Assembly (NCBI GenBank): GCA_022376925.1
Contig: JAIOJX010000006.1
Location: 64,192,179 to 64,256,178 of the forward strand
Length of the DNA stretch: 64,000 bases
Direction of reading: 5' to 3'
From: Tragulus kanchil
Lineage: Eukaryota; Chordata; Mammalia; Artiodactyla; Tragulidae
Both the position numbers and the translations under genes were made by a program. Below are positions 35,864 to 45,928 of this stretch, one piece after another (position 1 is the stretch's first letter; each line of letters begins with the position of its first letter). The notes beneath the pieces were generated by a model that was given only the letters and a program-made list of their open reading frames with translations, made no database searches and was not told where the DNA came from.

Positions 35864-36161
35864 GGGGCTTCCCTGGTGGCCCAGTGGGCAAGGACACCGC
35901 CTTGCAGTGCAAGGGGTGCCAGTTCGATCCCTGGCCTGGGAAGATCCCATGTGCCACGGAGTGGCTGGACTGATGTGTCCAACTACCTAGCTGGGGCTCT
36001 GAGGCGCTTGTGTCCAGAGCCGGTGCTCTGCAACAACAGAGGCCACCACGATGGGAAGCCCACATGGGCCAAAGAGCAAAGATGGATGAAAATAGATAAA
36101 TGAAAGACCAATAGAAGTGACCCACCCACTAACCCGCCCTCCCACACAAAAAAAATTTTTT
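35864..36161 (+). mobile_element. tRNA-headed SINE, first of an adjacent pair
   Basis: Full copy: head 'gggcttccctggtggcccag', box A 'tggcccagtggg', box B 'ccagttcgatccctgg', body 'gactgatgtgtccaactacc', 'gtccagagccggtgctctg', a 3' part with 'gaaagaccaatagaagtgac' and a C-rich tract, then an A-rich tail. It is flanked by aaaatcttaggctg at about 35850-35863 and 36163-36176. Confidence 0.92.
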
Positions 36162-36176
36162 AAAAATCTTAGGCTG

Positions 36177-36504
36177 GGGCTTCCCCTGGTGGTCCAGTGG
36201 ATAAGGACACCGCCTTGCAGCGCAAGGGGCGCCGGTTTGATCCCTGGCCTGGGAAGATCCCACGTGCTGCGGAGCGGCTGGACTGATGTGTCCAATCACT
36301 TAGCCGGAGCTTTGGAGCGCATGCGCCCAGAGCCGGTGCTCTGCCACAACAGACGCCACCGCAATGGGAGGCCCGCAGGAGCCAAAGAACAAAGATGGAT
36401 GAAAAATAGAGAAATGGAAGACCAATAGAAGTGGCCCGCCTGCTCCCCTCCCTCCCCGACCCCTGCCCAAAAATAAATAAATAAATCTTTAAAAAAAAAA
36501 AAAA
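36177..36504 (+). mobile_element. tRNA-headed SINE, second of an adjacent pair
   Basis: Nearly complete copy with box A 'tggtccagtgga', box B 'ccggtttgatccctgg', and a tail reading aaataaataaataaatctttaaaa. That tail has three overlapping AATAAA signals, then TCTTT (a pol III stop of the type seen in T+ SINEs), then poly(A). The same target word 'aaaatcttaggctg' follows at about 36506-36519. Confidence 0.93.
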
Positions 36505-36519
36505 AAAAATCTTAGGCTG

Positions 36520-37049
36520 TATTATCTTTCTGGTATAAGGAGAACATTTCTCCATGAAAAAGAATTCATTTTTAGTAAAGTCAGTGCTGCATTGCAATTA
36601 GGTCTCTACTGGGATAAAAGTTACTGTACAAAGTTGGAACTATGAAGGATAGATGCAGTCGTGTTTGAATGAATGATAAGGCAATGGAGAAGAAGGATTA
36701 AATGCTTTAACTTTGGAGCCAGATAAATGTGGGCTTACAACTCAAATCTTCCAATATTCTGTATAATATATTTTGGTGTTATATTAAAAATTAAGAGTAA
36801 GTTATGCCGATTAGTTAAGGTGATTCCAGCTGACAGTAACAGACTACCCATCTAAAAGTGCCTTATACCATGTTGTAACAAGATGTCTCACACAAGAGAG
36901 AAATTAGGAGGAAAGGCAATGCTTGGGTTAGTGCTATGTTCCATTGACGTTAACAAGGACCATGTCTTTCTACATTGTGTTGTGGGTTAAATTGTGTCCC
37001 TGCGAAAAGGTATGTTGGTGAAAACCTATTACTTCAGTGCCTAGGAATG
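36520..37049. mobile_element. Unassigned sequence running into an ancient repeat
   Basis: From about 36975 the words 'ggttaaattgtgtccctgcg' and, after the SINE, 'tgaccttatttggaaatagg' belong to an old eutherian repeat that I cannot name with certainty. It continues to about 37600. Confidence 0.45.
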
Positions 37050-38500
37050 TGAGCTTTGTGTGTGTGCATTTGTGTATTCAGTCATGTCTGATAATTTGCA
37101 ACCCCATGTACTGTAGCCCACCAGCCTCCTCCCATGGGATTTCCCAGGCTAGAATTCTGGAGTGGACCACCAGTGCCTTCTCCAGGGGATCATCTCAAGC
37201 CAGGGATGAATCCCACATCTCTTTATGTCTCCGCCATTTGGCAGGTGGATTCTTTACCACCATGGAGTGTCCCCTGGGAAGCCCTTTACTTAAGACCTAT
37301 CACACAGTGCCTGAGAATGTGACCTTATTTGGAAATAGGGTCTTAAGAGAGGCAGTTAAGATAAACTAAGGTGGGCTCAATGCAGTATGACTAATGTCCT
37401 TATAAAAGGGGGAAATTTGGGCACAGACATGGACATTCACAGAGGGACCAAGTAAACTAACACAGAGAGAACAACCATGTCAAGACAAAGGACTAGAGTG
37501 ATCGGCAGGGAAAGCTAAAGGTTGCCAACAAATCATTAGAAATTAGGAGCAGGCAAGGAAGGATTCCTGTACAAGTTTCAGAGGAAACATGGCCATGCTG
37601 ATACCTTTTCTTTCTTTTTCAGAGAATCTTTTCTTTTTTCCCTCTAAGTCATCATTTATTTTCATCATTCATTCATTCATTCTTTTTTTGGGGGGGGGGG
37701 GCATATGGGTTCTAGGTTTGTGGTCCCTAGATCCCTCCCACGGCTGCCAAGCTGTGGTGCTTTCCTTCAAGGGATTTCTATGCTCGATTACAATTAGCCA
37801 AAAGCACCACAGAGAAGAAGGATTAAATGCTTTAAAACTTTGGAGCCAGATAAATGTGGGCTTACAACTCAAATCTTCCAATATTCTGTATAATATATTT
37901 TGGTGTTATATTAAAAATTAAGAGTAAGTTATGCCGATTAGTTAAGGTGATTCCAGCTGACAGTAACAGACTACCCATCTAAAAGTGCCTTATACCATGT
38001 TGTAACAAGATGTCTCACACAAGAGAGAAATTAGGAGGAAAGGCAATGCTTGGGTTAGTGCTATGTTCCATTGACGTTAACAAGGACCATGTCTTTCTAC
38101 ATTGTGTTGTGGGTTAAATTGTGTCCCTGCGAAAAGGTATGTTGGTGAAAACCTATTACTTCAGTGCCTAGGAATGTGAGCTTTGTGTGTGTGCATTTGT
38201 GTATTCAGTCATGTCTGATAATTTGCAACCCCATGTACTGTAGCCCACCAGCCTCCTCCCATGGGATTTCCCAGGCTAGAATTCTGGAGTGGACCACCAG
38301 TGCCTTCTCCAGGGGATCATCTCAAGCCAGGGATGAATCCCACATCTCTTTATGTCTCCGCCATTTGGCAGGTGGATTCTTTACCACCATGGAGTGTCCC
38401 CTGGGAAGCCCTTTACTTAAGACCTATCACACAGTGCCTGAGAATGTGACCTTATTTGGAAATAGGGTCTTAAGAGAGGCAGTTAAGATAAACTAAGGTG
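36687..38500 (+). repeat. Direct tandem duplication J (36687-37811 / 37812-38500, cut by gap)
   Basis: Offset 1125-1127 bp. The second copy is truncated by the N gap, so its right end is unknown. The only difference I see is 'tttaactttgg' against 'tttaaaactttgg'. Confidence 0.93.
37050..37284 (-). mobile_element. Bov-tA SINE, antisense
   Basis: 'attcagtcatgtctgataat', 'ccatgggatttcccaggcta', 'ttctggagtggaccaccagt' and 'ggattctttaccaccatgg' read as a reversed Bov-tA. Long imperfect flanks (acctat..cagtgcctgagaatgtga) suggest a target duplication of about 26-28 bp. Copied at 38177-38411. Confidence 0.88.
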
Positions 38501-39000
38501 NNNNNNNNNNNNNNNNNNNNNNNNNNNNNNNNNNNNNNNNNNNNNNNNNNNNNNNNNNNNNNNNNNNNNNNNNNNNNNNNNNNNNNNNNNNNNNNNNNNN
38601 NNNNNNNNNNNNNNNNNNNNNNNNNNNNNNNNNNNNNNNNNNNNNNNNNNNNNNNNNNNNNNNNNNNNNNNNNNNNNNNNNNNNNNNNNNNNNNNNNNNN
38701 NNNNNNNNNNNNNNNNNNNNNNNNNNNNNNNNNNNNNNNNNNNNNNNNNNNNNNNNNNNNNNNNNNNNNNNNNNNNNNNNNNNNNNNNNNNNNNNNNNNN
38801 NNNNNNNNNNNNNNNNNNNNNNNNNNNNNNNNNNNNNNNNNNNNNNNNNNNNNNNNNNNNNNNNNNNNNNNNNNNNNNNNNNNNNNNNNNNNNNNNNNNN
38901 NNNNNNNNNNNNNNNNNNNNNNNNNNNNNNNNNNNNNNNNNNNNNNNNNNNNNNNNNNNNNNNNNNNNNNNNNNNNNNNNNNNNNNNNNNNNNNNNNNNN
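38501..39000. other. Assembly gap (500 N)
   Basis: Exactly 500 N, a typical placeholder for a gap of unknown size. It separates the left half from the DYNC2H1 exons and hides the start of the first visible exon. Confidence 0.98.
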
Positions 39001-39075
39001 GTATGAACAAGAACAATTTGATGATTGGTCCAGGGATATTCAGTCTGGTTTGTCTGATTCCAAATCTGGTTTGTG
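39001..39075 (+). CDS. DYNC2H1: DYNC2H1 exon (3' part), dynein-2 heavy chain tail
   Basis: Reads YEQEQFDDWSRDIQSGLSDS and on to KSGL, a recognisable dynein-2 heavy chain tail segment. The 5' end lies in the N gap, so the acceptor is not visible. The exon ends at 39075 with the donor gtaagtat and leaves two bases (tg) of a codon, completed by the first base of the exon at 42847 to give Cys. No duplicate of this exon is seen. One or a few residues differ from the human form as I recall it, as expected for an orthologue. Confidence 0.93.
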
Positions 39076-39126
39076 GTAAGTATAAGTATACTAACCAGTG
39101 AAATCTACATAAGAATCCCTTTTCTT

Positions 39127-39412
39127 TTCCTTTTTTTTTTTTTAAATTTTATTTATTTATTTTAGAGGGGTGGGGTGGGGAGGGAGGGGAGCAGGTGGGC
39201 TACTTCTGTTGGTCTTTCATTTGTCTATTTTCATCCGTCTTCGTTCTTTGGCCTGGGTGGGCCTCCCATCATGGTGGCCTCTGTGTCGCAGAGCGCCGGC
39301 TCTGGGCGCACGCACTCCAGAGCTCCAGCTCGGTAATTGGACACATCAGTCCAGCCAGTGCCCCTTGCACTGCAAGGCGGTGTCCTTACCCTCTGGACCA
39401 CCAGGGAAGCCC
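39127..39412 (-). mobile_element. tRNA-headed SINE in DYNC2H1 intron, antisense
   Basis: Reverse copy of the unrecognised SINE family: T-run, aaattttatttatttatt, G-rich tract, 'ggtctttcatttgtctattt', 'ggacacatcagtccagcc', a short internal deletion, and the end 'ccaccagggaagcc'. Flanked by cccttttctt at 39117-39126 and 39413-39422. It starts about 50 bases after the exon donor. Confidence 0.9.
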
Positions 39413-39516
39413 CCCTTTTCTTACATTATTAATTCAGTGACAAGATTTTTATTGGTTAGTTTCTGACGATCAACTTTTAAGTCATAAAGTTTGAAACACT
39501 GCCCCCCTTTCCTTTG

Positions 39517-41805
39517 CTTCTAATTTCTGTTTCCCAGAACAGCGGATTCTTCTTATTTTGGAGTTAGGCTTTCATTGCTCCTGTGGTTTTTCTGTTACTG
39601 GTATATATGTTTTACTACCTTTTTGCATTAACATTATATACCTCGCATACATACATTGTAAATGAAAATTTCATTATTGTTAAGCTCCTTGAGATGAAGA
39701 ATGTTTCTTCTTGATGTCTAATATAGTAAGGGTTTGTAAATATTTATTAAGCTATATTGAATGTAATTTAATTGGTTAACCTTATTATTCTAATGGGTAT
39801 CTAAAATGGATGGCCTAAAAAAAAAAAAACATTGTTTCTTTGTTCTGGTCACCTTTCCCCAGTATGTTATTGTCTGTATTTTTGAAAACTTGCATTATTA
39901 TTATTTTTTTTTCAGAAACTTGTTACTTTTAAAAGTAACTTTGGCCATGATATGAAATTCTGTCTGTTTCCCCTATAATGCTGCAATGACTAATTAGGCT
40001 AAAAGTAGTAGCTTGCTAAACAGAATGGTTATTCTTTTTTCTTTTATCTTGCATTTTGTCTTTGAAAGAAGAATGAAAGAAGCAAAGGGGCTAAGGCATA
40101 ATGATTATAACTTTGTGCCATTTAATTCTTTCCCTTTCTACCATGAACCTAATATATGAGAGCTGACCCGGCACTGCCCCTTCCACCCAAAGTAAAGAGT
40201 TCTTTAGTTAATTGATTTTGGAGAATTCTCATGTTTATCACTACAGCTCTAATAGAGATCCACTGTGTAAGATAGCATACCTAAAGGACTGAGGCCTATA
40301 GTGAAAGAGCCTGTTTAACATTGTTCAGTTTATTTCTTTCTCATTTGGTGATGAAAATCCTAACTCTCAATTTTTGGGGGGCACAGTAAAACCATCATCA
40401 CATAGTCGAATGTGTTTGATTGGTTTGTGACATATTTCAGTATTTGGTGGTATGTAGAAACTAATTTTGAGTATTAGTTTCAAGTAAAGGCAAAAAGTGT
40501 CCCTGTTATAATTTTCTGAGAGGCTTTATGTTCTTATAGGACAGTTTGTATGTGTGTGTGCTCAGTTGCTCAGTCATATCCGACTCTTGGAAACCCCAAT
40601 GACGGTAGTCTGCCAGGCTCCTTTGTCCACAGGATAATTCCAACAGAAATACTAGAGCGAGCTGTCATTTCCTTCTAATTTCTGTTTCCCAGAACAGCGG
40701 ATTCTTCTTATTTTGGAGTTAGGCTTTCATTGCTCCTGTGGTTTTTCTGTTACTGGTATATATGTTTTACTATCTTCTTACATTAACATTATATACCTCG
40801 CATACATACATTGTAAATGAAAATTTCATTATTGTTAAGCTCCTTGAGATGAAGAATGTTTCTTCTTGATGTCTAATATAGTAAGGGTTTGTAAATATTT
40901 ATTAAGCTATATTGAATGTAATTTAATTGGTTAACCTTATTATTCCAATGGGTATCTAAAATGGATGGCCTAAAAAAAAACATTGTTTCTTTGTTCTGGT
41001 CACCTTTCCCCAGTATGTTATTGTCTGTATTTTTGAAAACTTGCATTGTTTTTTTTTTTTTTTCAGAAACTTGTTGCTTTTAAAAGTAACTTTGGCCATG
41101 ATATGAAATTCTGTTTCCCCTATAGTGCTGCAAGGCTAAAAGTAGTACCTTGCTAAAGAATGGTTATTCTTTTTTCTTTTATCTTGCATTTTGTCTTTGA
41201 AAGAAGAATGAAAGAAGCAAAGGGGCTAAGGCATAATGATTATAACTTTGTGCCATTTAATTCTTTCCCTTTCTACCGTGAACTTAATATATGAGAGCTG
41301 ACCCAGCACTGCCCCTTCCACCCAAAGAGTTCTTTAGTTAATTGATTTTGGAGAATTCTCGTGTTTATCACTACAGCTCTAATAGAGATCCACTGTGTAA
41401 GATAGCATACCTAAAGGACTAAGGCCTATAGTGAAAAAGCCTGTTTAACATTGTTCAGCTTATTTCTTTCTCATTTGGTGATGCAAATCCTAACTCTCAA
41501 TTTTTGGGGGGCACGGTAAAACCATCGTCACATAGTCGAATGTGTTTGATTGATTTGTAACATATTTCAGTATTTGGTGGTATGTAGAAACTAATTTTGA
41601 ATATTAGTTTCAAGTAAAGGCAAAAAGTGTCCCTGTTATAATTTTCTGAGAGGCTTTATGTTCTTAAAGGACAGTTTGTATGTGTGTGTGCTCAGTTGCT
41701 CAGTCATATCCGACTCTTTGAAACCCCAGTGACGGTAGTCTGCCAGGCTCCTTTGTCCACAGGATAATTCCAACAGAAATTATAGAGCGGGCTGTCATTT
41801 CCTTC
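39517..41805 (+). repeat. Diverged direct duplication K (39517-40671 / 40672-41805)
   Basis: Offset about 1155 bp, but with many substitutions and small indels (for example tttgcatt/cttacatt near 39620/40775 and missing bases near 39985/41125). Divergence is visibly higher than in the duplications left of the gap. Each copy ends in a Bov-A2 fragment. Confidence 0.92.
40552..40665 (-). mobile_element. Bov-A2/Bov-tA fragment, antisense
   Basis: 'tgctcagttgctcagtcata' and 'gtctgccaggctcctttgtc' are the reversed Bov-A end. The copy is cut by the join at 40672. A longer version follows at 41685-41868, including the tRNA head region 'ggaattgaacctgggtctct'. Confidence 0.85.
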
Positions 41806-41868
41806 TCCAAGGGATCTTTCTGACCCAGGAATTGAACCTGGGTCTCTAGTATCTCTTGCACCTGGGAA
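41685..41868 (-). mobile_element. Bov-tA SINE, antisense
   Basis: Longer copy of the element at 40552, with 'ttccttctccaagggatctt' and 'gacccaggaattgaacctgg' but without the final head bases. Confidence 0.85.
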
Positions 41869-42484
41869 TTTTGGACAGTTTGGATTAAATTGTTATCGTA
41901 AGCCATTTTCTTTTTCATTATGTTTTGTTTTATGTGCTATTAGTAGGCTGAATACATTAGTTCTCTGGTTTTCAGTACCTTACTTTTGAATACCTGCAAG
42001 TTACCCTAATTGTGAAAACGATTTGAAAGAAAGAGTATTATATAAACCTTATCCTGAAAGAAGGATCACAGAAGTGTAATAGTTTACATTTAATTTAGCT
42101 TAATATTTTCACAGTCCAGGGAAACTTGAGTCCCCCACTGTAAATTTTGCTGTCATGACTTTTAGAAGAAACAGAAAGAAAAGACAGTCCTTACATAGTG
42201 AAACAAAGAGTAAAGGAATGAAGAATTTGAATATCTCTACTCCTTTTATTTTGATATTCTTTATCATTGATCCTTTAATAAAGATATTAAAGAATCAAAT
42301 AGGCTGACTAATAATCTAAGATATTTTAGAAAATGAATCAAAATCTTATGATGGATTTGATGCCTATTTTGAGTCTTAGCTGAAGTTTAAGAGATTGATT
42401 TTTCTGAGTTCAAAGACTGCTTGGTTGAAATATTAATATAATGGTGTATTTTGGATATTACTATTTGCTATCAAAATCTGAATT
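41869..42484. other. DYNC2H1 intron, no other feature recognised
   Basis: AT-rich intronic sequence. No exon with good splice sites and no nameable repeat. Confidence 0.5.
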
Positions 42485-42565
42485 GTGCAATACTATGTGA
42501 AATAAGTATAACCTGAAAACTATAATTAACTTTTTTTCATTTGAGTTAATTTAATGTTTGTTAGG

Positions 42566-42748
42566 TTTCCCTGGTAAAGAACCTGCCTGCCAGTGCAGGA
42601 GACGTGGGTTCAGTCCCTTGACTGGGGAGGTCCCCTAGAGAAGGAAATGGCTAGTATTTTTGTCTGAAAAATCACATAGACAGTGGAGTGTGATGGGCTA
42701 CAGTCTGTGGGGTTGCAAAAAGGTCAGATGTAACTTAACAACTAAATG
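42566..42748 (+). mobile_element. Bov-tA SINE close to a splice acceptor
   Basis: 'ttaggtttccctggtaaaga', 'gtgcaggagacgtgggttca', 'tggctagtatttttgtctga' and 'tgatgggctacagtctgtgg' form a decayed Bov-tA. It ends about 100 bases before the exon at 42847. The second copy is at 43836-44018. Confidence 0.85.
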
Positions 42749-42846
42749 ACAATGTTATGTTTACAGCAAAGTTGTAAAAACTGTTATGTTTTTCACCAAA
42801 AGAATGAGAACATGAAATTTACAAAGTTATTAATTTTGTTTTGTAG

Positions 42847-43042
42847 TATTGAGGCTAATAGCCAAATTATGGAGTTGGATCCTGATGATGGATCATTAAA
42901 AGTGCATTATTCAGATCAGCTGGTGATTCTTCCGAGAGAAGTTCGTCAACTTTCTGTACTTGGCTTTGTTATTCCTGCCAAAATACAGCAAGCTGCAGAC
43001 ATTGCACAGAAATTCTGCAAGCAAGCAATTATTCTGAAACAA
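42847..43042 (+). CDS. DYNC2H1: DYNC2H1 exon, 196 bp, first copy
   Basis: Acceptor ...ttttgtag, donor gtatgaaa. The first base completes a Cys codon with the previous exon; 65 codons follow, from IEANSQIMELDPDDGSL through KVHYSDQLVILPREVRQL to AQKFCKQAIILKQ. The content is tail-domain helix typical of dynein heavy chain N-termini. The exon starts after one codon base and ends in phase 0, so its length is not a multiple of three. A second copy at 44117-44312 differs at four bases. Which copy represents the real locus cannot be decided here. Confidence 0.93.
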
Positions 43043-43489
43043 GTATGAAATGATATGTTTGAAAACATGGCTATTTCTGAGCTTATTACGTTAGAATATT
43101 TTAAGGGAATTGTTTTCTGCTTTTGATTTTATTAGGCCAATAGAATAGCACCATTAAGTCTTGTGAAGTTATGGTTTGTAATTGACTGCATTACAAAATT
43201 AGCTTTGTAATCTCCTATGTGGAAATTTTATTAACTAGAGCTGTTATTGTTACTGCTTTTCATTCTCAAAGTGTTTGGAAAAACAGAATATTATTTTTAT
43301 TTTTATTTTTTTTCTTTTTTCTTTCATGTTACTAGCGTGGACCCTAGAGGGCTTTAGAATTGAGTCCTCTACCTGCATGCTTGGGGAAGGTTCTTAGATT
43401 ATCACCTGATGGACTGGCTTCTGTTTTTGGTCATTTCCTCGGTTTTCCTGAAGCACAAATCATTTGCTATTTAAAACCAACTATTATTT

Positions 43490-43735
43490 CCTCATTGTCT
43501 CTCTCCTTAGCATGGTATACAAGGCCTTTCTTAATCATGCCCTAGCTGACTTCACTGATCATGCTGTATGCTGTTCCCCTTCATGTTGCACCCTGTGCTT
43601 CAACAATATGAAGCTTGTCTCTTCTCTGAACCTGTCTCTTTGCACTGATACCTGTTGCCTCAGATTGAAGAACTCCCAAGTTATCCTTTAATTTGCAGCT
43701 CAAAAGTCACTTTGTTTGTCATGTCTTCTTTTAAT
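43490..43735. mobile_element. L2-like fragment
   Basis: 'ttcatgttgcaccctgtgct', 'ctctgaacctgtctctttgc' and 'agctcaaaagtcactttgtt' follow the L2 3' region. Repeated at 44758-45003 in duplication L. Confidence 0.55.
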
Positions 43736-44116
43736 TGAGTGCTTCTTATTTTGTGTGCAATACTATGTGAAATAAATATAACCTGAAAACTATAATTAAC
43801 TTTTTTTCATTTGAGTTAATTTAATGTTTGTTAGGCTTCCCTGGTAAAGAACCTGCCTGCCAGTGCAGGAGACGTGGGTTCAGTCCCTTGACAGGGGAGG
43901 TTCCCTGGAGAAGGAAATGGCTAGTATTTTTGTCTGAAAAATCACATGGACAGTGGAGTGTGATGGGCTACAGTCTGTGGGGTTGCAAAAAAGTCAGATG
44001 TGACTTAACAACTAAATGGCAATTTTATGTTTACAGCAGAGTTGTAAAAACTGTTATGTTTTTCACCAAAAGAATGAGAACATGAAATTTACAAAGTTAT
44101 TAATTTTGTTTTGTAG

Positions 44117-44312
44117 TATTGAGCCTAATGGCCAGATTATGGAGTTGGATCCTGATGATGGATCATTAAAAGTGCATTATTCAGATCAGCTGGTGATTCT
44201 TCCGAGAGAAGTTCGTCAACTTTCTGTACTTGGCTTTGTTATTCCTGCCAAAATACAGCAAGCAGCAGACATTGCACAGAAATTCTGCAAGCAAGCAATT
44301 ATTCTGAAACAA
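44117..44312 (+). CDS. DYNC2H1: DYNC2H1 exon, 196 bp, second copy
   Basis: Same exon with intact acceptor (ttttgtag) and donor (gtatgaaa). Relative to the first copy it has Ala-to-Pro and Ser-to-Gly changes (IEPNGQIMEL) and two silent changes. If both copies were spliced in series the frame would break, since 196 is not divisible by three. Only one can be used in a working transcript, or one is an assembly product or the other haplotype. Confidence 0.9.
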
Positions 44313-45231
44313 GTATGAAATGATATGTTTGAAAACATGGCTATTTCTGAGCTTATTACATTAGAATATTTTAAGGGAATTGTTTTCTGCTTTTGATGTT
44401 ATTAGGCTAATAGAATAGCACCATTAAGTCTTGTGAAGTTATGGTTTGTAATTGACTGCATTACAAAATTAGCTTTATAATCTCCTATGTGGAAATTTTA
44501 TTAACTAGAGGTGTTATTGTTACTGCTTTCATTCTCAAAGTGTTTGAAAAAACCAGAATATTATTTTTTCATTTTTTCTTTCTTTTTTCTTTCACGTTAC
44601 TAGCATGGACCCTAGAGGACTTTAGAATTGATTCCTCTGCCTGCATGCTTGGGGAAGGTTCTTAGATTATCACCTGATGGACTGGCTTCTGTTTTTGGCC
44701 ATTTCCTCGGTTTTCCTGAAGCACAAATCATTTGCTATTTAAAACCAACTATTATTTCCTCATTGTCTCTCTTCTTAGCATGGTATACAAGGCCTTTCTT
44801 AATCAGGCCCTAGCTGACTTCACTGATCATGCTGTATGCTGTTCCCCTTCATGTTGCACCCTGTGCTTCAACAATATGAAGCTTGACTCTTCTCTGAACC
44901 TGTCTCTTTGCACTGATACCTGTTGCCTCAGATTGAAGAACTCCCAAGTTACCCTTTAATTTGCAGCTCAAAAGTCACTTTGTTTGTCATGTCTTCTTTT
45001 AATTGATTGCTTCTTATTTTGTGTGCAAATCACTCTTAAAATACTTTTATGTAGTACTGGAGTTTTACCTTTTTTCTCTCATTGGATTAATAGAAGACAG
45101 TAACAGTATCTTGTGTGTATTTAGTTTCTTATTTATTCTTTCATCCAACAGAAAGTCACTGAGCACTTGTACTGCCAGGTGCAGTGTAGTAAGGATATAA
45201 AAATGAATATATTTCTATAATATTCTGGTGT

Positions 45232-45445
45232 AGGATTTCTCAACCTTGACATTATAACATTTTGGACTGCTTCTTTCTTTCTTTCTTTTTTTTTTTTTTG
45301 TGAGGGATGACCTGTGCATTGTAGGATGTTTAGCAGCATTTCTGGTCATTACAGAGATGCTAACAATTAGTACTGACAGTTGAAAATATCTCCAGACATT
45401 GCCAAATGTCCTCTTGTGTACAAATCATCTGTAGTTGAGAACCAC
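45232..45445 (-). mobile_element. MER5A-like DNA transposon (hAT-Charlie)
   Basis: 'ggatttctcaaccttgacat', 'gtgcattgtaggatgtttag', 'ctccagacattgccaaatgt' and 'gttgagaaccactgg' are the familiar MER5A words in reverse orientation. A T-rich tract of about 30 bp is inserted near 45270. Copied at 46341-46558. Confidence 0.8.
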
Positions 45446-45574
45446 TGGTCTAGTGGGAGAAGGCAAATTAAACATTGAGTTCTCATTAAATATCAGGCAT
45501 TCTGGTAAATACTGTATTTTTGTTACTTCAACATACTCCTACTTCCAATTTTCACTGATATCTGTTGGAAATCA

Positions 45575-45690
45575 GATTTGCAACATAGGTTTTCCAGTGC
45601 TACACAGCTAGTGAGTTAGGAAACTAGGGTCTGATACCAAGTCTCCCTGACTCCAAAGCCCATATTTATTCCATTAAAATTCATGTAGTG
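45575..45690 (-). mobile_element. MIR fragment
   Basis: 'ttccagtgctacacagctag' and 'ctccctgactccaaagccca' are MIR words in reverse orientation. Copied at 46683-46790. Confidence 0.7.
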
Positions 45691-45725
45691 AACAAGTAGG
45701 TGCAATATTTGATGTATTCTAGGTG

Positions 45726-45928
45726 GGCTTCCCTGGTGGTTCAACAGTAAAGAAACTGCCTGCCAATGCAGGAGACCCGAGTTTGATCTCTGGGTCGGGA
45801 AGATCTCCTGGAGAAGGAAATGGCAACCCACCCCGGTACTCTTGCCTGGGAAATCCCATGGACAGAGGAGCCTGCTGGACTGCAGTCCATGGTGTTGCAA
45901 AAAGGTGGACATGACTAGTGACTAAACA
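45726..45928 (+). mobile_element. Bov-tA SINE
   Basis: 'gggcttccctggtggttcaa', 'gcctgccaatgcaggagacc', 'atggcaacccaccccggtac', 'atcccatggacagaggagcc' and 'gcagtccatggtgttgcaaa'. Further copies: 46832-47018 (interrupted) and 48881-48990 (3' part only). Confidence 0.92.

Larger units (their letters stand above)
42485..45024 (+). repeat. Diverged direct duplication L with a DYNC2H1 exon (42485-43754 / 43755-45024)
   Basis: Offset 1270 bp, about 2 percent different plus indels. Each unit contains a Bov-tA, the 196-bp exon and an L2-like stretch. The join at 43754 jumps from 'ttgtgtgcaa' back to the unit start. Confidence 0.93.

Noticed and set aside
35864..36504. Possible tRNA genes because of good pol III boxes A and B
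   Set aside because: The boxes belong to SINE heads. No cloverleaf with matching acceptor and anticodon stems can be drawn, and A-rich tails and target duplications follow.
38483..39079. Long frames on both strands across the N block
   Set aside because: They are made of unknown residues from 500 N. Only 39001-39075 has real coding content.
42847..44312. A processed DYNC2H1 pseudogene as source of the second exon copy
   Set aside because: Introns and SINEs around the exon are duplicated with it, so it did not come from spliced RNA.
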